Assembly: GCF_022662195.1 (NCBI RefSeq)
Contig: NZ_JAKMCS010000001.1
Coordinates: 62,001 to 126,000 of the forward strand
Length of the DNA stretch: 64,000 nucleotides
Direction: 5' to 3'
From: Aestuariivivens insulae
GTDB taxonomy: Bacteria > Bacteroidota > Bacteroidia > Flavobacteriales > Flavobacteriaceae
Numbering within the stretch: the stretch's first letter is position 1; every line of letters starts with the position of its first letter. The translations under genes were made by a program, and so were the position numbers. This document shows, one piece after another, positions 58,605 through 64,000 of the stretch. The notes under the pieces are model-generated. The model searched no databases and was not told where the DNA came from. It saw only the letters and a list, made by a program, of their open reading frames with translations.

Positions 58605-60686
58605 TTATTCGTTGTTAATAGTTGTAAATGTTGAAGCAGGTAGATCGTGTTGGTTCACCAAATTCCCTTGGGAATAAGGAGAACAGGCATATTTTACAAA
58701 GCGTGGGTCCTTTATCTTTTCCGACCATACTATCAAAACATTGTTTCTAATTTGTGCTTTTGCCTCTACAAACCGTTTGTCTTTTCCAGCAATCTGAATA
58801 TCCCTAACCGGGTTTCCGTCGTTGGTTTTCAAGCCTTCCGAAAAGGTAAAATGCACTTCTAATTTACTGTTATTTATATTGATATAATCAAACAAAGGCC
58901 CAGAATAGGGTCTATTTATATTATAAGTTTTAGCCAATGCGATATATGATAGTCGTGTGCCTACAACCCATTTTTTATTGGGATGTACATTTGTTGGGTG
59001 TCCCACATCTAGGGTTACGGCCATTCCTGTATAGGGAATTTCCATTAGCTGTCTTTGTGAATTTCTAAAAATGCCCCAAGTGGGCCTGTTAATACTGCTT
59101 AGTTGAACATAATAGAAGGGGAGTTCGGGGAGATTCCAATGGTGTCGCCAATCGCTTACTAACCTGTTGAACAATTTTGAGTGCAACTGCACATGTTCTG
59201 CATTCGATTCGCCTTGGTACCAAATTACACCATTTATGGGATAGTTGGTAAGGGGGCGAATGCCTGCATCAAATAAAAAGGTTGGTTGGTAAGGATGTCT
59301 TGCTTTAATAGCTTTTGTGATGCCATTCAAATTTTTATGAATCCGCTGTGAAACCCAAGTATCTACCATAGGGTTTAAATGGGTGTCGTTAAGCAAATCT
59401 ATCGTTTCATGTGTTTGTTCCATAGTTTCCCGGCTTACCCAACTTTGGGTTGGCGAGCCACCAACAGCATTGCAAATGATGCCAATAGGAATTTGTAGTT
59501 GCTTTTGAAGGTTATATGCAAACGCATAAGCCACAGCCGAAAAATTACCGAGGTGCTCTTTTGTAGCCGATTGCCAGCCAGTATTTTGAAAATAGTCGCC
59601 TGCATTGCAATGTCCCAGTTCGGTAGGTGTGAATTGTTTATCGGACAATGCCTTACCATTCATGGAAAAAATAAAGACATCATCATTTAAGGAATCCTTT
59701 AAAACATTCGAAGCATGTTCCGTTTGGCTTACTTTAAATGCCATATTCGATTGCCCAGAAGCTAACCATACTTCTCCAATATAGACTTTGTTTATAAAAA
59801 TCGAGCTGTCTTTTGTGTAGATTTTTAGAGGATAGGGATCTCCAGCTTTCATGGCATTAAAAGGAATGTCCCAGGTGCCATCGAATTGCGCAGTTGTATG
59901 TTTGATTTGCTTGTTAAATTCTACGGTTATGGTATCATTATAATTGGCAGTACCATTAAAATTTATGGTTTTATTTCTTTGTAATACCATTTGTTCGCCA
60001 TACAGGATAGGCAATTTCAGCCCGCCGTAATCACCTGTTATGGCGCTGTATATTTTTTGGGCAATTATGGCAGTACCTTCCTTTGTTGGATGCAAATTAT
60101 CGGGGAAATATTCTGGAAAACGATATAGGGGTTCGTGCAAATTTATCAATGCGACATGGGCCGTTTTGGCAATGTGCTCAATGTTGTGTTGAATTTCCAA
60201 GAAGCTCTCTCGCATGCCTTCTTCAAACCAATGGTGTCCAGAGAACGTTGGTGTCATCTTGCAGATCATAACTTGGGGTTTACTGGGAAGGTTCTTATAT
60301 ATAGTAATCAGTTCCAGATAATCGGTAACAAACTCTTCTTTATGTTGTGGCCAATTGTTGTTGCCCTGGTCGTTTAATCCTAAGTGAATAATAACAATGT
60401 CTGGAGTAAACTCTAATGATTTTTTATAGCTTTCGGTATTCCAATACGGTTTATGGCCTTGTTTAAACAGGGTCGCCCCAGAGTGCCCAAAGTTGGAAAC
60501 TTGGTAAGAAGTAGAGCCCAACAGTTCCTGCAACTGGGCGGGGTAGGCGTTGTGGTTTCTGTCCTCAATTCCTAAGCCAAAGGTTACACTATCTCCAATA
60601 CAGGCTACTTTTATTTTTTGAGCCTGAATGTAATAGGCGGTAAGCAATGTAATAATTAGAATGCTATAGTGTTTTATCTGGTACAT
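58605..60686 (-). CDS. Sialate O-acetylesterase with two SGNH-type domains
   Basis: Start taken as ATG at 60686 (MYQIKHYSILIITLL), with signal ending in IQAQ; an upstream TTG adds six residues. 693 residues. Domain 1 (about 25-220) is SGNH type: ACIGDSVTFGLG, SNFGHSGAT, HLGLNDQGNN and DNLHPTKEG. Domain 2 (about 300-690) is the SIAE/NanS-type esterase: GEVWLASGQSNMAFKVSQ, GIICNAVGGSPTQSW and GVIWYQGESNAEH with the second serine and His. It probably removes O-acetyl groups from sialic acids so that the sialidase and lyase can act. The gene precedes the GH33 gene by 23 nt. Two esterase domains in one chain could serve different O-acetyl positions. Confidence 0.88.
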   Translation of the reverse strand: MYQIKHYSILIITLLTAYYIQAQKIKVACIGDSVTFGLGIEDRNHNAYPAQLQELLGSTSYQVSNFGHSGATLFKQGHKPYWNTESYKKSLEFTPDIVIIHLGLNDQGNNNWPQHKEEFVTDYLELITIYKNLPSKPQVMICKMTPTFSGHHWFEEGMRESFLEIQHNIEHIAKTAHVALINLHEPLYRFPEYFPDNLHPTKEGTAIIAQKIYSAITGDYGGLKLPILYGEQMVLQRNKTINFNGTANYNDTITVEFNKQIKHTTAQFDGTWDIPFNAMKAGDPYPLKIYTKDSSIFINKVYIGEVWLASGQSNMAFKVSQTEHASNVLKDSLNDDVFIFSMNGKALSDKQFTPTELGHCNAGDYFQNTGWQSATKEHLGNFSAVAYAFAYNLQKQLQIPIGIICNAVGGSPTQSWVSRETMEQTHETIDLLNDTHLNPMVDTWVSQRIHKNLNGITKAIKARHPYQPTFLFDAGIRPLTNYPINGVIWYQGESNAEHVQLHSKLFNRLVSDWRHHWNLPELPFYYVQLSSINRPTWGIFRNSQRQLMEIPYTGMAVTLDVGHPTNVHPNKKWVVGTRLSYIALAKTYNINRPYSGPLFDYININNSKLEVHFTFSEGLKTNDGNPVRDIQIAGKDKRFVEAKAQIRNNVLIVWSEKIKDPRFVKYACSPYSQGNLVNQHDLPASTFTTINNE

Positions 60687-60719
60687 ATTGAAATAGGAAA
60701 TCAAAAGGCTCCAATTAGT

Positions 60720-61874
60720 TTAAAGATTTATGTTTTCAAATGCTTTCCAGCATTGGTACATCGCTCTGGGGACATGGAAACAGCCTTTCCATTTGCCGCC
60801 TTTTAAATGTAGCAACACTTCACCTTGGCGGTTTAAGTAGCCATACCATTCACCATGTTCGGGGTCATGAAAATGAGACCATGCGTATTTATGTACTTTA
60901 TGGTACCATTTTAGAAGTACTTCATTATTGGTATACTGGTAGGCTTTTGTTAAGGCTACTAGGGTTTCTAAATGTACCCACCATAGTTTTTGGTCCCATT
61001 CCAATTGCTGGGGTGGGTTACCTTTTATGTCCATAAAGTAAAATAGACCGCCATAAGTGGTGTCCCAACTGTATTCCAAAATATTAATAATGGTCTGGGA
61101 GGCTTTATCTATTAAGGCTTGGTCATTTCTGCGTACACCTATGTCAATCATAAACCACATGGCTTCAATGCCGTGCCCAGGATTTAATAAGCGACCGTTA
61201 AAGCTGTCGTGATGGGTTCCGTCTGGTAAGACGTTTTCAAAGATTAGCCCCGTCTTTTTATCTAAAAAGATGTTCATAACCTGATGCACGCTATAGTCAA
61301 TCGTTTTTTCTATTTCTTCCGGTTCCAGGATGTTTTCCAGTTCTAACACGAGATTGGATAAAATCATGGGGAGCGAAAAACCAATTAAGGGTCTTGCATT
61401 GGTGTTCTTTTCATACGGGCCTTTGGGATGGTCTTTACGTTTTAGAATATTGTAATAGGTTTTAATGGCCAGAGCTTTAATAGCTTCATCACCCGAAGCT
61501 TTGGCATATTGGCTAAAGGCCATAGCGGCAAAACAATCCGAAAAAATGTTATAGGCTTTAACCAACGGTTGTCCGCTGTCGGTAACAGAGAAGTAGAAAT
61601 CCCCATTGTTGTCCATCCCATATTTTTTTAAGAAATCAATACCACTTTTTGCAATGGCTAACCAGTTTTCATTTTTTTCAACCTTATTATAGAGCATTGA
61701 AAAAGTCCAGGCTTGCCTTCCCTGAAGCCATATAAATTTATCGGTATCGTAAACGTTTCCTTTAGGATCCAGGCATGTAAAGTAGCCTCCGTTTACGGTA
61801 TCGATTGAATGTTTTTCCCAAAAGGGGACCACATTGTTAAGTAGTGTGTCTTTATAGAGACTTGAATATTTCAT
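60720..61874 (-). CDS. nanE: AGE-family N-acylglucosamine/mannosamine 2-epimerase
   Basis: A 384-residue (alpha/alpha)6-barrel epimerase: [42 protein letters not shown] (His-Gly-Ile-Glu), [10 protein letters not shown], and [12 protein letters not shown]. The residues match the AGE family, which interconverts N-acetylmannosamine and N-acetylglucosamine in the Bacteroidota sialic acid route. Cytoplasmic. It is the first gene of the minus-strand operon and is divergent from the FadR-type regulator; the candidate operator is in the shared 133-nt promoter region. Confidence 0.88.
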   Translation of the reverse strand: MKYSSLYKDTLLNNVVPFWEKHSIDTVNGGYFTCLDPKGNVYDTDKFIWLQGRQAWTFSMLYNKVEKNENWLAIAKSGIDFLKKYGMDNNGDFYFSVTDSGQPLVKAYNIFSDCFAAMAFSQYAKASGDEAIKALAIKTYYNILKRKDHPKGPYEKNTNARPLIGFSLPMILSNLVLELENILEPEEIEKTIDYSVHQVMNIFLDKKTGLIFENVLPDGTHHDSFNGRLLNPGHGIEAMWFMIDIGVRRNDQALIDKASQTIINILEYSWDTTYGGLFYFMDIKGNPPQQLEWDQKLWWVHLETLVALTKAYQYTNNEVLLKWYHKVHKYAWSHFHDPEHGEWYGYLNRQGEVLLHLKGGKWKGCFHVPRAMYQCWKAFENINL

Positions 61875-61933
61875 ATACTATAGTAATATTTTATATATTC
61901 GCTTTGGTTATTAAATAATATATTATATCTTTA

Positions 61934-61946
61934 TATGTATGACATA
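61934..61946. promoter_or_regulatory. Candidate GntR/FadR operator, copy 2
   Basis: TATGT-ATG-ACATA, identical to 55742-55754. It is in the divergent promoter region of the epimerase operon and the regulator gene. A weak -7-like TATATTTA is 18 nt downstream for the regulator gene. Position fits autoregulation plus control of the operon. Confidence 0.6.
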
Positions 61947-62007
61947 ATACAAAAATATAAAAATATATTTATTTTAGCATTAATATTTTAATAATTAGGA
62001 TGTAACA

Positions 62008-62727
62008 ATGAAAAAGCTTAGAAATATTACCCCGTTAGAGAATTTATCCTTAGTTGATAAGGTAGAAAACAGGTTAAAGGAGTACTTTAGGGAGAATAAT
62101 TTAAAGATAGGCGATTCCATACCAAAGGAGTTGGAATTTGCTGAAGCATTGGGTGTTAGCAGAACGGTTATTCGGGAGGCGCTTTTACGACTGCGTACCA
62201 TTGGGGTTATAGAATCTAAAAAACGAAAGGGCATGGTCCTTACACAGCCCGATATTATTCAGAATTTTGAAAAGGCCATTGAATATAATTTGTTGGGAGA
62301 ACAAACGTTAACCGATATCTTCGAACTCCGTTTAATTTTAGAAATGGGGATGGCCGACCTCTTATTTGCAAGAATGACCAAAGAAGATATAGAAGATTTA
62401 GATACCATTGTTGCCGAGCAGGAAAAGGAAGAGGTCAATACCAGTATTTTTAGCTTGGAACATGAAATTGCTTTTCATGGTAAGCTGTATGAAATGTCCA
62501 ATAATACAACATTGCAACGTTTTCAGGATTTGCTCTTGCCAGTATTTAGTTATGTACATGATAATATGTCTCCCGAAGCCAAGAATTTTAAATATTCCAA
62601 AGGGACTTTCGTAACGCATAGAGATTTGTTAAACATTTTAAAGACGGGTACACCGGAACGTTTTAGAGAAGCTATGAGAAACCATTTGGAACCGCATTTA
62701 GAAAAAGTATTGCACATGGCAAAATAG
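62008..62727 (+). CDS. FadR-subfamily GntR transcriptional regulator
   Basis: A 239-residue regulator. The winged-HTH is residues 10-75 (IGDSIPKELEFAEALGVSRT, VIREALLRLRTIGVIES). The rest is an FCD effector domain (LRLILEMGMADLLFA, HEIAFHGKLYEMSNN, RNHLEPHLEK) with the metal-binding His residues typical of the group. Placed divergent to the epimerase and facing the NanA-like gene, it is the natural candidate to sense a sialic acid intermediate and repress the cluster through the TATGT-N3-ACATA sites. Confidence 0.88.
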   Translation: MKKLRNITPLENLSLVDKVENRLKEYFRENNLKIGDSIPKELEFAEALGVSRTVIREALLRLRTIGVIESKKRKGMVLTQPDIIQNFEKAIEYNLLGEQTLTDIFELRLILEMGMADLLFARMTKEDIEDLDTIVAEQEKEEVNTSIFSLEHEIAFHGKLYEMSNNTTLQRFQDLLLPVFSYVHDNMSPEAKNFKYSKGTFVTHRDLLNILKTGTPERFREAMRNHLEPHLEKVLHMAK

Positions 62728-62762
62728 GCCAATAAGTTTAGGTCATCTCGTAATAAAAAAAA

Positions 62763-62790
62763 GAAACCTGCTTTTTAAGCAGGCTTTCTT
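62763..62790. terminator. Bidirectional terminator between regulator and lyase genes
   Basis: AAAGAAACCTGCTT, three-base loop, AAGCAGGCTTTCTT: stem with A- and T-rich ends between two convergent genes. Confidence 0.8.
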
Positions 62791-62807
62791 TTAACTAACA
62801 ATGATAC

Positions 62808-63710
62808 TTATTTGCTAAACCATGGTTTTAAACCCATATTATCCAGTGTTTCTTTAATTTCAACATAGTCCTTATCGTTTAAGGTGGTATGTGGAAACCT
62901 ACTAGGGCCACAATCTATACCCAATACTTTCATGAAGCCTTTGGCAACGCCATTAAAACCGCCTTTGCTATCTAATAGTTCTACAAACTTAATGGCTTTG
63001 GTCTGTAAATTGGCGGCCGCTTCCATTTCACCATTTTCAAATAGTTCTTTAATCTTATAATATAATGGGGCCAAATGGTTATAGGTGCTACCTACCCATC
63101 CGGTGGCTCCCAGTGGCAGACTGTTTATAAACAGTTCATCGTAACCAAATAGAACATTATATTTACTGTTAGCCTTAGTCTTACAATGCCCATAGTCTAT
63201 CAAGTTATTATTTGTGAACTTGATACCGGCCAAATTAGGAATCTTGTCTTTGGCTTGTTCCAGAAATGAGACCATGTTTAAATGGGCTCCCGACAATACT
63301 GGTATATGGTAATAATAAAAAGGTAAATTGGGGGCGCAAGCTGCAATTTCTTTGCAGTAGTCTATGAGTTTGTCAATACTGTTCAACCTAAAGTAAAATG
63401 GTGCTATTGCAGCTATAGCATCTACTTTGTCGGAAGCATATTGGGCAAGGTCTTTAGCTACTTTAAGACTGGGGTCACCAACATGATCTATTAGATAGAG
63501 GTCTTTGGATTTATTTTCAGACCAGGCCAAAGTTATGGCTTTGCGTTCTTCAATGGTTAAAGAGGTAAAATCTCCGGTTGATCCGTTCATGAATACCCCC
63601 GAAACATTATTCCGTATTAAAAAAGGGCTATAATCCTTAATACATTCTGTATTTAACGAACCGTCTTTATGCATAGGTGCATAAGTTGCTGCTATTAGGT
63701 TTTTTACCAT
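62808..63710 (-). CDS. nanA: N-acetylneuraminate lyase-like (DapA family)
   Basis: A 300-residue class I aldolase of the DHDPS/NAL family. Visible are GVFMNGSTGDF (G43-S44-T45 carboxylate site), the catalytic Tyr Y134 in PFYYYHIPVLSG and the Schiff-base lysine K164 in AGIKFTNNNL; the spacing agrees with E. coli NanA (Tyr137, Lys165). Reaction: Neu5Ac to N-acetylmannosamine plus pyruvate. Length is normal. It is on the minus strand with its own promoter region right of 63710 and is likely controlled with the rest of the nan cluster, although I could not find a copy of the palindromic site there. Confidence 0.86.
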   Translation of the reverse strand: MVKNLIAATYAPMHKDGSLNTECIKDYSPFLIRNNVSGVFMNGSTGDFTSLTIEERKAITLAWSENKSKDLYLIDHVGDPSLKVAKDLAQYASDKVDAIAAIAPFYFRLNSIDKLIDYCKEIAACAPNLPFYYYHIPVLSGAHLNMVSFLEQAKDKIPNLAGIKFTNNNLIDYGHCKTKANSKYNVLFGYDELFINSLPLGATGWVGSTYNHLAPLYYKIKELFENGEMEAAANLQTKAIKFVELLDSKGGFNGVAKGFMKVLGIDCGPSRFPHTTLNDKDYVEIKETLDNMGLKPWFSK

Positions 63711-64000
63711 TAGTTATGATATTTATGCTTTTTTATAATTAAATGGAGATGGTTTAATTGTGTTCAATTTATAAAATATTTGTTTTTTATTGTTTCACTA
63801 AGGATTAAGTGCTGAAGAAAAGCATTTACTTTTAGGTTTCAACGTTTTTCCCCAACACTCTCAATCAAACTAACTCAAAACAAACTATTTAACTTAAACC
63901 CATTGTGCATTTTGGTGAAATTCTGTCAGTTCGAGTGAATTTTACGATTGAAATGAGTAAAATTTGTATCGAGAAAAAGAATTTTAGTTTTTGAAATTGT
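63711..64000. other. Intergenic DNA to the window edge
   Basis: Promoter side of the NanA-like gene. No ORF, repeat or motif could be supported in these 290 nt. Confidence 0.35.

Overview
The window looks like chromosomal DNA of a low-GC marine-type Bacteroidota, most likely a member of Flavobacteriaceae; I do not commit to a genus. Reasons: a type IX secretion sorting domain at the end of one surface protein, Bacteroidota-type promoters (TTG, about 19 nt, TAnnTTTG), a DUF6090 pseudogene, many small lipoproteins, SSS transporters fused to a mutarotase-like propeller, and few strong Shine-Dalgarno sites. No phage, integrase, transposase, CRISPR array, rRNA or intact tRNA was seen.

Region 1 (1-22.4 kb, all plus strand) is a carbohydrate locus. 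It opens inside a GH38-like gene and continues almost without gaps through an RraA-like aldolase, an MFS sugar porter with a C-terminal cupin, a glucose-1-dehydrogenase-like SDR, a solute-binding protein without signal peptide, a crotonase, a lactonase, a CaiB/BaiF CoA-transferase, a UxuA-type mannonate dehydratase, a complete exported GH38-like alpha-mannosidase, a GH76-like lipoprotein, KDG kinase and KDPG aldolase. Together these can be read as an oxidative mannoside route: mannoside, mannose, mannonolactone, mannonate, KDG, KDPG, then pyruvate plus glyceraldehyde-3-phosphate. The CoA-transferase, crotonase, RraA and cytosolic binding protein are not explained by that route and are the most novel part of the window. 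Downstream lie a periplasmic GMC oxidoreductase with its small subunit, a vanadium-haloperoxidase-like lipoprotein and an (alpha/alpha)6-barrel glycosidase.

Region 2 (22.4-31.8 kb) is AT-rich and looks accessory. It starts with a good promoter, a 3' fragment of a tRNA (tRNA-Asp-like) and a terminator. The trailer is repeated imperfectly three times around an IPT/kelch lipoprotein and a transglutaminase-like/MORN-like pair. A second intergenic repeat family, small membrane proteins, a lipoprotein and a DUF4440 gene remnant follow.

Region 3 (31.8-52.7 kb) is mixed: a TehB-like methyltransferase, three paralogous AraC regulators, DsrE and rhodanese proteins, a DUF2461-RND-lipoprotein-sorting-outer-membrane-protein operon, a broken DUF6090 gene, an acyl-CoA dehydrogenase-like protein, a cyclase-homology/SRPBCC protein and a DUF285-repeat protein exported by T9SS.

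Region 4 (53-63.7 kb) is a sialic acid catabolic cluster: mutarotase-SSS transporter, creatininase-family hydrolase, SGNH hydrolase, GH33 sialidase, double-SGNH sialate O-acetylesterase, AGE-type epimerase, a divergent FadR/GntR regulator and a NanA-like lyase. A 13-bp palindromic site identical in two places (the divergent promoter and the transporter promoter) is a good candidate operator for the regulator.
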